From Promicromonospora iranensis (GTDB lineage Bacteria; Actinomycetota; Actinomycetes; Actinomycetales; Cellulomonadaceae): a stretch of 64,000 nucleotides of DNA. Location of the stretch: contig NZ_JAJQQP010000002.1 of assembly GCF_028994805.1 (NCBI RefSeq), forward strand, positions 434,001-498,000. The letters run 5' to 3'. The notes under the pieces are model-generated. The model made no database searches and was not told the DNA's origin. It worked only from the letters and a program-made list of their open reading frames with translations. Positions 52,598 to 61,031 of this stretch are shown here, piece by piece. Positions within the stretch are counted from its first letter, which is position 1, and each line of letters starts with the position of its first letter. The position numbers and the translations under genes are program-made.

Positions 52598-54246
52598 CGG
52601 GTCTCTCCGTCGGCGTCCGGGTCGGCAGTCTGATCGGCAGTCTGATCGGCAGTCTGATCGGCAGTCTGATCGGCAGTCTGATCGGCGCGGGCCAGCCGCG
52701 GGTGCACGTCACGGCACGGCGGCTCGTCGATGTCCAGCAGCGCCTCCCCCGCGAGCAGGCCGTGCGCGGCGGAGCGGACGAGCTCCAGCACGCCCCGGAT
52801 GTCGGCGAGCGTGGCATCGGGGTTGAGCAGGGTGAGCTTGAGGCAGGGGCGGCCGTCGATCACGGTCTTGGCGACCAGGGCGCGGCCCGAGTCGAACAGC
52901 ACCCGGCGTACCTGCGGGACCAGGGCGTCCGCGCGGGCGGCGTCGAGCCCCTCGGGCTGGTAGCGGAACAGGACCGTGGACAGGTCCGTGGTCCCCACCA
53001 GCCGGAAGTCACGGTCCGTGGCGAGGTCCTGGTGCACCGCGGCGGCCAGGTCACAGACGGCGTCCACCATCGCGCCGACGCCGTCCGCGCCGAGCGCACG
53101 CAGCGTGACCCAGAGCTTGAGCGCGTCGAACCGCCGCGTGGTCTGCAGGGACTTGTCGACCTGGTTGGGCTCGGCGTTCTCCTCGGGGTTGAGGTAGTCG
53201 GCGTGCCAGGCGACGGGCGCGAGGTCCGACCGCTCCCGGACGACCAGCGCGCTGGACGACACGGGCTGGAAGAACGACTTGTGGAAGTCCACGGTGACGC
53301 TCCGGGCCCGCTCGATACCGTCCAGCAGGTGCCGCCGCCGGGGGCTGACCAGCAGCCCGCAGCCGTACGCGGCGTCGACGTGCAGCCACGTGCCGACGGC
53401 GTCGCACAGGTCGGCGATCGGGCCGAGCGGGTCGATGCAGCCGCGGTCGGTGGTCCCGGCGGTCGCGACGACGGCGATCACCGTGTCACCGGTGCGCTCG
53501 ATGTCGACGAGGGCCTGGGCCAGGGCGTCCGGGCTCATGCGGCCGTCCGCGTCGGTGCCCACGGTGACCACGGCGCCGTCCGGCAGGCCCAGCAGCAGCG
53601 CGGACTTGGCGATGCTGAAGTGGCTCACCGCCGTGGCCAGGATCCGCATGGACTCCAGACCGGTGCCGGCCCGGCGCGCCTTCTCGCGCGCCAGGAACAG
53701 CGCCTGGAAGTTGGACTGGGTGCCACCGGAGGTGAAGATGCCGTCGGCGCCGGCGACGTCACCCTCTGCGACCGCGAAGCCGATGCGGCCCGCCGTCCAC
53801 TCGACCAGGCGACGCTCCATGAAGGTCGCGACGGTGGACTGGTCGTACGTGTCGACGGAGGTGTTGATCGCGGCGAGCATCGTCTCGGCACCCACGGCAG
53901 GCAGGGCGACCGGGCAGTTCAGGTGCGCCGTGTAGGTGGGCTCGTGGAACCAGATGGCGTGCTTCGCGTACAGGTCGCCCGCCTCGCGCAGCGCCTCCCG
54001 GGTGCCCGACGGCGGGCCGTCGAGGTCCACGGCGTCCACCAGCGAGCGCAGCTCGGACCGGCTGGCGCCGGAGAACGGCTGGGTGACGGCCACGAGGCGG
54101 GCGGCGACGTCGTCGGCGACCTCGCGGACCGTGTCCGCATAGACGCGCGCGGTGGCTCCGCGCAACAGCGCTGTCGTGTCGTGGCCGGCACCCGGGGAGG
54201 GTGCCGTGGTCACTGGCTGCGTCACTGCGGGCAGGCGTGAGGGCAT
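52594..54246 (-). CDS. desA: Lysine decarboxylase-like PLP enzyme DesA
   Basis: A 550-residue group II PLP decarboxylase that makes cadaverine from lysine, the first step of desferrioxamine synthesis. The PLP lysine is K323 in TVDFHKSFFQPVS, with HVDAAYGCGLL upstream (D291). It is longer than usual (about 480): the C terminus ends in five DQTA units (522-541) encoded by a 12-bp tandem repeat. ATG 54246 with a GAGGAG site is preferred over an upstream frame extension to 54393. An iron box covers its promoter. Confidence 0.94.
   Translation of the reverse strand: MPSRLPAVTQPVTTAPSPGAGHDTTALLRGATARVYADTVREVADDVAARLVAVTQPFSGASRSELRSLVDAVDLDGPPSGTREALREAGDLYAKHAIWFHEPTYTAHLNCPVALPAVGAETMLAAINTSVDTYDQSTVATFMERRLVEWTAGRIGFAVAEGDVAGADGIFTSGGTQSNFQALFLAREKARRAGTGLESMRILATAVSHFSIAKSALLLGLPDGAVVTVGTDADGRMSPDALAQALVDIERTGDTVIAVVATAGTTDRGCIDPLGPIADLCDAVGTWLHVDAAYGCGLLVSPRRRHLLDGIERARSVTVDFHKSFFQPVSSSALVVRERSDLAPVAWHADYLNPEENAEPNQVDKSLQTTRRFDALKLWVTLRALGADGVGAMVDAVCDLAAAVHQDLATDRDFRLVGTTDLSTVLFRYQPEGLDAARADALVPQVRRVLFDSGRALVAKTVIDGRPCLKLTLLNPDATLADIRGVLELVRSAAHGLLAGEALLDIDEPPCRDVHPRLARADQTADQTADQTADQTADQTADPDADGETR
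52624..52683. repeat. 12-bp tandem repeat (five units) at the end of desA
   Basis: The unit tgatcggcagtc is repeated about five times. Each unit adds DQTA to DesA without shifting the frame. Copy number may vary between strains. Confidence 0.9.
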
Positions 54247-54320
54247 GCGAAAGGCTCCTCTGAGGAGGGGTGCGGGAAGGGCGAGGAACGCCGTCCGCAC
54301 GCGACGGCGGAGAGCGTTAC

Positions 54321-54339
54321 TTAGGTTTGCCTGACCTAA
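54321..54339. promoter_or_regulatory. IdeR/DmdR iron box upstream of desA
   Basis: TTAGGTTTGCCTGACCTAA is a near-perfect 19-bp iron-box palindrome of the actinobacterial IdeR/DmdR1 type. It overlaps the desA -10 box, so iron-loaded repressor should silence the operon. Confidence 0.9.
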
Positions 54340-54365
54340 CTTAATCGCTCGGGAAGCCGCGTCAA
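54338..54365 (-). promoter_or_regulatory. desA operon promoter
   Basis: TTGACG (54365-54360), 16 bases, TAAGTT (54343-54338) on the minus strand. It overlaps the iron box. It is the best -35/-10 pair seen in the window. Confidence 0.75.
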
Positions 54366-54472
54366 GCCATGACTGTGACCCGAAACGTGGCAAGGGTCAC
54401 TCCGGGCCCGCCCGACCGCCTCAGTCCGCTCTCTCAGTCCGCTCTCTCAACCCGCTACGGCCAGCCCGTCGC

Positions 54473-55897
54473 TCAGCCCGTCACCGTGGTGACGACGGAG
54501 TAGATCCCGAGACCCATGATCGCGACGGCGCTGACGATCAGGGCGACGCGGATGAAGCCCCCTCCGCGCAGATCCGGTTCGACGAGGCTGCGCAGGTAGA
54601 GCGCGGCGACCGCCACGGCGGCCAGGAAGATGCCTCCCGCGATGCCGCCGACCATGATCATCACCAGCGGCGAGCTGATCCAGAGGAAGGTCAGCAGCCA
54701 CACGATCGGCAGGACGACGATGAAGACCCGCATCCACCGGTTGCGTGCCCGGCTGTCGGCCCAGTCGAAGACGCCGACGATGGATAAAGCGTTGGCCCAG
54801 GAGCGCGACCACGACGGGATCGCCGCCCAGATCGTCGACCCGAGGGCCGCCAGCGCGCCGATCAGGAAGACGACGCGGCCGGTCTCGCCGAAGACGCCGG
54901 CGAAGGTCTCGGACAGCGTGCGGATTATCTCGTTGCCCTCGGGCACCAGGCCCTGCGGGTGCAGGACCGCGGCCCCGAGGACGTAGAACGCCGCGGTCGA
55001 GATCGTGTAGACCACCCAGGAGACGATCGCGTCCTTCTGCATGACCGCAATCCAGCCGCGTGCACGCCGCCGGTACGCCTCGGAGCCGTCGTTCGGCCCG
55101 GACCACCGGGCGTAGCCCTTCTCGAGGCACCAGTAGGTGTAGGCGGTGATCTCCTCGGACGCGACGCCGGTCAGGCCGAACATCGTCAGGGCGATCCCGA
55201 GCGCCCCGACGGGCAGCTGGAAGCTGAGCCCGGAGCCCAGGTCGGCAACCGAGTACGAGAAGTCGCTGAACGGCAGCGCGACCACCACGAGGACCGTGAC
55301 GGCGACGAACGCCATGGTCAGGAAGGTGGCGACGTTCTCGATCAGCCCGTAACGGTTCGCGATCAGGGTGGCGATCGCGACGGCCGTCACGACGACCGCC
55401 CAGATCGCCATGGCGCCCGCCGAGAGCGGCCCGAGACCGAGGGGCATCAGGATCGACAGGGCCGCGGCCATGCCGCCGATCAGGCCCCCGGTCTGGATCA
55501 GCTTGCTGACCGCCATCAGCGCCCACATCAGCAGGACCCAGCTGACCCGCCCCATCCGGGGTGGGACGCGGTTGTAGCCCTCCATGCCGCCCTCGCCGGT
55601 GACGATGGCATAGCGCGCCATCTCCACCTGGACGGCCACCTTGACGACGGTCGAGACGAACACCAGCCAGAGCAGCACGAAGCCCGCCTGGGCGCCGAGC
55701 GAGGTCGCGGTGATGAGCTCGCCCGCACCGACGACGGACGCGGAGACGATCAGCCCGGGCCCGAAGAACTTCGAGGAGGCCCGCCAGCCGACGGGCGGTT
55801 CCTTCACCGCCGCGGCATCCAGGGTGTACGGGTCGCCCTGGACGAAGCGCTGCGGGGGTGTGTTCTGGACGTCGGAGGGAGGTGTGGGTGCTGTCAA
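54473..55897 (-). CDS. Nramp-like divalent metal transporter, variant motif
   Basis: A 474-residue membrane protein with 11-12 helices related to Nramp. The first helix reads FFGPGLIVSASVVGAGELITATSLGAQAG, where classical Nramp proteins have the metal-binding DPGN. The helix 6 region (GIALTMFGLTGVASEEITAYTYWCLEKGYARW) also lacks the usual MPH. It therefore belongs to a divergent branch with unknown substrate. The start is a TTG at 55897 with an AGGAG site. It lies upstream of desA but has no visible iron box. Confidence 0.82.
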   Translation of the reverse strand: MTAPTPPSDVQNTPPQRFVQGDPYTLDAAAVKEPPVGWRASSKFFGPGLIVSASVVGAGELITATSLGAQAGFVLLWLVFVSTVVKVAVQVEMARYAIVTGEGGMEGYNRVPPRMGRVSWVLLMWALMAVSKLIQTGGLIGGMAAALSILMPLGLGPLSAGAMAIWAVVVTAVAIATLIANRYGLIENVATFLTMAFVAVTVLVVVALPFSDFSYSVADLGSGLSFQLPVGALGIALTMFGLTGVASEEITAYTYWCLEKGYARWSGPNDGSEAYRRRARGWIAVMQKDAIVSWVVYTISTAAFYVLGAAVLHPQGLVPEGNEIIRTLSETFAGVFGETGRVVFLIGALAALGSTIWAAIPSWSRSWANALSIVGVFDWADSRARNRWMRVFIVVLPIVWLLTFLWISSPLVMIMVGGIAGGIFLAAVAVAALYLRSLVEPDLRGGGFIRVALIVSAVAIMGLGIYSVVTTVTG

Positions 55898-55964
55898 CGG
55901 TGGCTCCTGGTCGTGACGTGGCCCCGGGTGAGCCGAGGGCGCCCAGCACCTTACCCCTGTGTTT

Positions 55965-57440
55965 TCACCCGCGACGGTGCGGGGCCACGGAGCGGTCCGA
56001 AGGCCCCGTATGCCGCCATCGGACGGTGCGCACCGCGATGAGCACGACGCCGATCACCCCGGCGACGAGCACGAGCGTCGTCGCGGCCGGCCACAACCCG
56101 AACGCGTCCACGGGCGTGGCCGGGTTGTCGCGGCCCGCCGTCAGACCGAGAAAGAGGATCCCCGCCAGGACCGGCATGACGGCCTGCGGGAGCTGACGCA
56201 GCACGAACCGCCACCCCGGGAAGCCCACCCGCGCGTCGGCCCACCGCCGGCTGCGCAGGACGCCACGGACCCCGAGCACGATCACGAGCACGGTGAGCCC
56301 GGCGAGCGTCAGGTCGATAATCGTCGCGGTCGGCACCCCCGGATCGGCCGACCGCCCCTCGGTGAGCTCGATGAGACCCGTGCTGATCTCGAACGGGTGC
56401 TGGAAGGTCGGCGTGTAGCTGTCGAGCAGGACCACCACCCCGTACCCGCTCGACGGTACGAGGTCGACGCGTGCGCTCCACCGGGTCAGGGAACCGTCGT
56501 GCCCCACCCGCGCCGGATCGGCGGTGGACGTGTGCTGCCACCCGAGCCCGTACGTCCCGGCGTTCGTCTGCACGGTGTGGGACTCCTCCACGAGATCCGC
56601 CGAGAGCAGCCGTTCGCCGTCCGCCGTGGTCCCGCCCCGTTGCTGCATCGCCAGCCAGCTGGTCATGTCGCGCGCGGTGCTGACCACTCCCCCGGAGCCG
56701 ACGACATTGCCCGCCATCTCGGGGATCCGCAGGCTCGTCCCGTAGGCCGTCACATGACCCTCGTCGAACACCTCCGAGCCGCCGGCGGTGAAGAACGAGC
56801 GGGTGTCGTGCATGCCGAGCGGGGCGAAGACCTCGTCGCGCAGATAGACGTCGAACGCCTCCCCCGACACGACCTCGACCAGGTACGCCAGGGTCCAGTA
56901 GTTCAGGTTGCTGTACCGGTACGCGTCCCCCGGGTCCGATGCAACGGTCAGCTGCGCGATGTGCCCGACGTCGGCGGCGAGGTCACCGGTGGCGGGCACG
57001 ATCATCGGGTTCGGCAGGCCGGACGTGTGGTCGAGCAGCATCCGCACGGTGATGTCAGCAGGGTCGGTCCCGCCCACGGAGAACGACGGCAGGTAGTCCG
57101 TGACGGGCCCGTCCAGGTCCACCAGCCCGCGGTCCACGAGCTGGAGGACGGCGAACGCGGTGATGGACTTGGACACCGAGGCCACGGGCATCGGGGTGTC
57201 GGCCGAGACACCGCCCGCGCCGCCGACCGTCACCACCTCGCTGTCCTGGACCACCGCGTAGGCGGCCCCGGGCAGTCCGTGACGCTGGACGTAGTCGCTG
57301 ACGTAGGCGGCCGCCTCCTCGTCGAGCGCGGAGACCTCGTCAGCGCTCGCCCGAGCCGGCACGGACCAGGCCGCGACCAGCAGTGAGACAGCGAGCACAG
57401 CGAGCAGACGACGGACCCAGGGCGGAGGGACGAGAGGCAC
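55965..57440 (-). CDS. Membrane-anchored class C beta-lactamase-like serine hydrolase
   Basis: A 491-residue serine hydrolase (PBP/class C beta-lactamase fold). A signal peptide is at about 8-32. The catalytic motifs are S88-V-S-K91, Y176-S-N178 and a late HDG (about 315). Four C-terminal membrane helices (about 365-470) anchor it with the enzyme domain outside. It may be a peptidase or esterase acting on envelope substrates. A beta-lactamase role is possible but not shown. The GTG start follows TAGGTT by six bases. Confidence 0.88.
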   Translation of the reverse strand: MPLVPPPWVRRLLAVLAVSLLVAAWSVPARASADEVSALDEEAAAYVSDYVQRHGLPGAAYAVVQDSEVVTVGGAGGVSADTPMPVASVSKSITAFAVLQLVDRGLVDLDGPVTDYLPSFSVGGTDPADITVRMLLDHTSGLPNPMIVPATGDLAADVGHIAQLTVASDPGDAYRYSNLNYWTLAYLVEVVSGEAFDVYLRDEVFAPLGMHDTRSFFTAGGSEVFDEGHVTAYGTSLRIPEMAGNVVGSGGVVSTARDMTSWLAMQQRGGTTADGERLLSADLVEESHTVQTNAGTYGLGWQHTSTADPARVGHDGSLTRWSARVDLVPSSGYGVVVLLDSYTPTFQHPFEISTGLIELTEGRSADPGVPTATIIDLTLAGLTVLVIVLGVRGVLRSRRWADARVGFPGWRFVLRQLPQAVMPVLAGILFLGLTAGRDNPATPVDAFGLWPAATTLVLVAGVIGVVLIAVRTVRWRHTGPSDRSVAPHRRG

Positions 57441-57446
57441 GCGGCC

Positions 57447-57452
57447 AACCTA
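57447..57452 (-). promoter_or_regulatory. -10 box TAGGTT before the serine hydrolase
   Basis: TAGGTT, six bases, GTG 57440. Confidence 0.5.
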
Positions 57453-57776
57453 CTGTGTCCGGCTCAGGAGACCGCGGCCGGCTGCGCCGAGCGGCCGAGC
57501 CCACGTCGCACGCCGGCACCTGAACGACCGAGGCCATCCGCGAGGCATGGGCGGCCCCGTGAGGGCCTCGATGTCACCGACGCGGTCAGACCCGCAGGGC
57601 GTGATGCACCGCCATAGTCGCCGCTCGCCGCCCGAGTTGTACGGTTTCGGCCCCTGGACATGAGCGACCGACCCCGACCGAGGACCATCGTGGTCATGTG
57701 TTCGGTCCTTATCGGCGAGAGCCGACACTGGGTGTCTGTCACCGTCGCCTCAGATGATGAGCGCGCGAACCGCCAT
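57453..57776. other. 324-base spacer with no recognisable gene
   Basis: Only small imperfect inverted repeats are visible (CGAGGCC/GGCCTCG at 57529-57570, GACCAtcgTGGTC at 57683-57695). The former could terminate the MarR transcript. Short frames across it do not resemble proteins. Confidence 0.5.
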
Positions 57777-58214
57777 CTATCCAGCAGACCGCGGGCGATT
57801 CCCTACGGCCCGCGCGATGCGGTCCAGATCAGCTCCAAGGCGGGCCCAATCGAGGTCGCCTACCGTGGCCTCCAGGTCCGCGACCCAATCGCGGTGGGCG
57901 CGCTGGATCGCCGCTAGCGCACTCTTTCCGGCTGCTGTCGTGACGAGGAACCGGGACCGCCGATGACGCGGGTTGTCCTCGTAGCGCGCCAGGCCAGCCT
58001 CGACCAGATCGTCGGCGACACGCTGGACGCTCTGTCGCTGGAGCCCGAGCCGGCGGGCGATGTCCGGAACGGTGGCGCGATCACCGGCGACCTGGAGGAT
58101 CATGCGCCGGGAATGCGTCTGACCCGCCGCTGCGGACACTCGCTCCCCGGCGTCACGCAGGAGACGGTTCACCTCGAAGATGGCATGCAGAGTTCCGTCG
58201 GCATCGGCGTTCAC
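57777..58214 (-). CDS. MarR family transcriptional regulator
   Basis: A 145-residue MarR-type winged-helix repressor. The DNA-binding part is ATVPDIARRLGLQRQSVQRVADDLVEAGLARYEDNPRHRRSRFLVTTAAGKSAL. The start GTG 58214 has a strong AAAGGAGGT site four bases upstream; this rules out the longer frame from 58235. The palindrome TGACAGcaaaCTGTCA just upstream is the likely autoregulatory operator. It is divergent from the alpha/beta hydrolase gene. Confidence 0.88.
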   Translation of the reverse strand: MNADADGTLHAIFEVNRLLRDAGERVSAAAGQTHSRRMILQVAGDRATVPDIARRLGLQRQSVQRVADDLVEAGLARYEDNPRHRRSRFLVTTAAGKSALAAIQRAHRDWVADLEATVGDLDWARLGADLDRIARAVGNRPRSAG

Positions 58215-58226
58215 GAAAACCTCCTT

Positions 58227-58242
58227 TGACAGCAAACTGTCA
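58227..58242. promoter_or_regulatory. MarR operator-like palindrome
   Basis: TGACAGCAAACTGTCA has 6-bp perfect arms. It sits just before the MarR ribosome site, and the half-site TGACAGCA recurs at 58262-58269 next to the divergent promoter. Confidence 0.65.
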
Positions 58243-58248
58243 TGCTTC

Positions 58249-58254
58249 TACAGT
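58249..58254 (+). promoter_or_regulatory. -10 box TACAGT of the hydrolase-side promoter
   Basis: TACAGT is followed by six bases and GTG 58261, which opens a tiny reading frame. It lies between the two TGACAG half-sites. Confidence 0.45.
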
Positions 58255-58260
58255 GGCGAT

Positions 58261-58350
58261 GTGACAGCATGCTACCAACTCCTCGTGGGTCCGCTCGGGT
58301 CTGCCGAGGCGGGGTTCGAGTCGCCCCGAAGCCGTCTCAGGAAGACGTGA
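58261..58350 (+). CDS. Possible leaderless 29-residue leader peptide
   Basis: The GTG frame encodes VTACYQLLVGPLGSAEAGFE and nine further residues, ending at TGA 58348-58350. The stop overlaps an ATG (TGATG) that opens a 15-residue frame (MADLTDFINRVGADT, 58350-58397). That frame in turn overlaps the hydrolase start as ATGA. It may be a coupled leader, or chance in a GC-rich spacer. Confidence 0.3.
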   Translation: MTACYQLLVGPLGSAEAGFESPRSRLRKT

Positions 58351-58393
58351 TGGCCGACCTGACCGACTTCATCAACCGCGTAGGAGCAGACAC

Positions 58394-59101
58394 ATGACCG
58401 CGAACAGACCCATCGTCCTCATCGGAGGTGCCGGACTGGGCCCTTGGGCCTGGGAACGCGTCGCACCGATCCTGAACGACCACGGACTCCGCACGATGAC
58501 GCCACAGCTGCGCACCACGGGAGACGACGCGACGCCTGCGGCCGCCGTCGGGCTGGACGACTGGGTAGAAGACGTCAGCGGAGCCCTCACCGGCCATCCG
58601 GATGCCACGCTCGTCGCCCACTCGTTCGCCGGCTACGTCGCGGCAGCGGTGCTCGAGAGGCGACCGCACAGCATCCGCCAGCTCGTTCTCATCGATGCCG
58701 TCCTGCCGCAGCCAGGCAAGTCGTGGTTCGACGTCATGGGTTCCGGCGTCACCGCGTTCATGACGAGCCTGGCCCACGAAGGGTCGGTCCCGTGGTTCTC
58801 CCGAGAGCAGCTCGACCAGCTCTACCCGGACAACAGCATCAGCGACGCCGACTTCGCGTGGATGCAGCAGCACCTGACCGCGCAGCCGATCGGCACCTAC
58901 ACACAACCTGCGATCAACAAGCCCCTGAACGCGACAGACGCGTCCGTGGCCTACGTGCGCTGCCTCCGGACCAGCCCTCCGGCCGCTGACGTGTCGGCGG
59001 AACAGCTCGGCTGGCGCTACCGCACGCTCGACGCCGGCCACTGGCCGATGATCACCAACCCGGCCGAGACGGCGCACGTCATCATGGATCTGGCCGCGTG
59101 A
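58394..59101 (+). CDS. Alpha/beta hydrolase (methylesterase/lipase-like)
   Basis: A 235-residue alpha/beta-hydrolase. The oxyanion region is VLIGGAGLGPWAWERV (8-23), the nucleophile elbow AHSFAG with S77, and the catalytic His lies in DAGHWPMI near the C terminus. It resembles the MES/hydroxynitrile-lyase-like esterases. The start ATG 58394 has a TAGGAG site. It overlaps the stop of a short upstream frame. It is probably repressed by the divergent MarR regulator and induced by an aromatic or ester compound; that is inference. Confidence 0.85.
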   Translation: MTANRPIVLIGGAGLGPWAWERVAPILNDHGLRTMTPQLRTTGDDATPAAAVGLDDWVEDVSGALTGHPDATLVAHSFAGYVAAAVLERRPHSIRQLVLIDAVLPQPGKSWFDVMGSGVTAFMTSLAHEGSVPWFSREQLDQLYPDNSISDADFAWMQQHLTAQPIGTYTQPAINKPLNATDASVAYVRCLRTSPPAADVSAEQLGWRYRTLDAGHWPMITNPAETAHVIMDLAA

Positions 59102-59174
59102 TGACAGGCGAACACCTGCCATGCGCGGGGCACAGCCGGTATACCCGAGCGGGAAACCCGCCGGCCAGCCCGGC

Positions 59175-61031
59175 TCAGCCCCGCAACCGCGCCGCCAGCC
59201 CCGTCGCCCGCCGCGCCCGCCGGTCGACGGCCGCACGCACCGCGTCCGGTGTGCCGACGACCCGCACCCGGCGCCGCGCCCGCGTGACCGCCGTGTAGAA
59301 CAGCTCGCGCGTCAGCAGCGGTGACGTGACGTCCGGCAGCAGCACCGTCACGGCCTCGGCCTGGCTGCCCTGGCTCTTGTGCACCGTCATGGCGTGCAGC
59401 GTCTCGACGTCGCCGAGCCGGGAGACCGCGAACGACGCGCCGCCGTCGAGGTGGGCGCGCAGGTTCTCGCCCTCGGCGACCACCACGCCGGTGTCACCGT
59501 TGAACAGCCCCAGACCGTAGTCGTTGGCGGTGATCAGCACGGGCCGCCCCGGGTACCACCGGGCACCGACCGCGGCGCCGAGGTAGGCACCCGAGGCTTC
59601 GCCCAGCCAGCGTTCGACCTGCTGGTTCCAGTGCTCGACCCCCCACGGGCCCTCGCGGTGGGCGCACAGCAGCCGGTGCCGCTCGGCAGCGGCCAGCGCC
59701 CCGGCCGCGTCCCCGGCCAGCGCCAGGCCGCGCACGTCGAGGGCGTGCCGCGTGAGCTCGTCCTGGAGGTGGGCGAGCCCGGCCGCGTCGTCGGGGTGCA
59801 CGAGCTCCACGGCACCCTCGCCCTCCGTCAGGACCGCGAGCACCGCTTCCGGGTCCCCACCCTGGATCGCCGCGGCGAGCCGCGTGATCGCGGTGCTCTC
59901 CGAACGGTGGTCCGTGACCAGGGCGGCCACCGCGTCGGCGTCGCGCTCCCCGAGCCCGGTGACGAGGTCCGCGAGGACGGCACCGGCCTCGACGGACGCG
60001 AGCTGGTCGGGGTCGCCCACGAGCACGAGCCGCGCGTCCGGGCGCACGGCCTCCAGGAGCCGGGCCATGAGCGTGAGCGAGACCATCGACGTCTCGTCGA
60101 CGACGACGACGTCGTACGGCAGACGGTTGGAGCGGTCGTGCCGGAACCGGGTGCTCGACCCGGGACGCCGGCCGAGCAGCCGGTGCAGGGTGCCCGCCCG
60201 CAGCCCGGCGAGCCGGCGCCGGTCGTCCGCGGTCAGCTCGGGGCCGCCGACCTCCGGCGGGGCGCCGAGCGCGTCGGCCACCGCCTGCTGCAGGCGCGCG
60301 GCCGCCTTCCCGGTGGGCGCCGCGAGCGCGATGCGCACGCGCCGTCCGGCGGTGCGCTCGGCCTGTTCCGCCAGCAGCGCGAGCACACCGGTCACGGTCG
60401 TCGTCTTGCCGCGTCCGGGCCCACCGGTGAGCACCGTGGTGCGGCGGCGGGAGATGGACAACGCCGCGGCGCGCTGCTCGGCGTACGCGTCGCCGGGGAA
60501 CAGCCGAGCGGCGCTCTGCTCCAGCAGCGGCTCGTCGACGTCGGGCGCCGGGACCGCGAGGCGCGCGACCACGTCGTCCCGTACCTGCTGCTCCTCGCGC
60601 CAGTACCGGTCGAGGTAGAGCAGGCCGAGGTCGGCCCGCACCACCGAACGGACCGCGAGCGGGCTGGCCGCGACACGGTCCAGCCAGCCCTCGGCCGCCG
60701 GCCAGGGCAGTAGGTCAGGCTCGGTGCCGGTCCCGCCCTGGACGGCGGGGACGACGGCGGGGGCAGCGGCAGCGCCGGACGAGCCGGTGCCGAACGCGTC
60801 CAGGTCCACGCAGACCGACCCCTGCCGCACGGCGCGTACCGCGAGCGCGACCGCGAGGCGCACGGTCTCGTCGTCCTCGCCGACGATGTCGGCGGTGCGG
60901 CATGCGACATGGACGTCGGCGGCCGTGAGCACGCCGGCCTCGTTGAAGGTGCGCAGCAGCCCGGTCGCGCCGAGGGCGAGGCGGGCGTCGTACGGGTCGT
61001 CACCGGTCCAGCGCTCGATCGCGGTCGTCAT
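59175..61031 (-). CDS. recD: Exodeoxyribonuclease V alpha subunit RecD
   Basis: A 618-residue SF1B helicase subunit of RecBCD, which processes double-strand DNA ends. Walker A is GGPGRGKT (203-210). Other helicase motifs are YDVVVVDETSMVSLTLMARLL, LVLVGDPDQLASVEAGAVLADL and TVHKSQGSQAEAVTVLLP with FYTAVTRARRRVRVVG near the end. The ATG overlaps the recB stop (ATGA). recC is not in the window and should lie upstream of recB. Confidence 0.94.
   Translation of the reverse strand: MTTAIERWTGDDPYDARLALGATGLLRTFNEAGVLTAADVHVACRTADIVGEDDETVRLAVALAVRAVRQGSVCVDLDAFGTGSSGAAAAPAVVPAVQGGTGTEPDLLPWPAAEGWLDRVAASPLAVRSVVRADLGLLYLDRYWREEQQVRDDVVARLAVPAPDVDEPLLEQSAARLFPGDAYAEQRAAALSISRRRTTVLTGGPGRGKTTTVTGVLALLAEQAERTAGRRVRIALAAPTGKAAARLQQAVADALGAPPEVGGPELTADDRRRLAGLRAGTLHRLLGRRPGSSTRFRHDRSNRLPYDVVVVDETSMVSLTLMARLLEAVRPDARLVLVGDPDQLASVEAGAVLADLVTGLGERDADAVAALVTDHRSESTAITRLAAAIQGGDPEAVLAVLTEGEGAVELVHPDDAAGLAHLQDELTRHALDVRGLALAGDAAGALAAAERHRLLCAHREGPWGVEHWNQQVERWLGEASGAYLGAAVGARWYPGRPVLITANDYGLGLFNGDTGVVVAEGENLRAHLDGGASFAVSRLGDVETLHAMTVHKSQGSQAEAVTVLLPDVTSPLLTRELFYTAVTRARRRVRVVGTPDAVRAAVDRRARRATGLAARLRG

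Noticed and set aside
52624-52683. CRISPR-like direct repeats
   Set aside because: The units are contiguous 12-mers inside the desA frame with no spacers.
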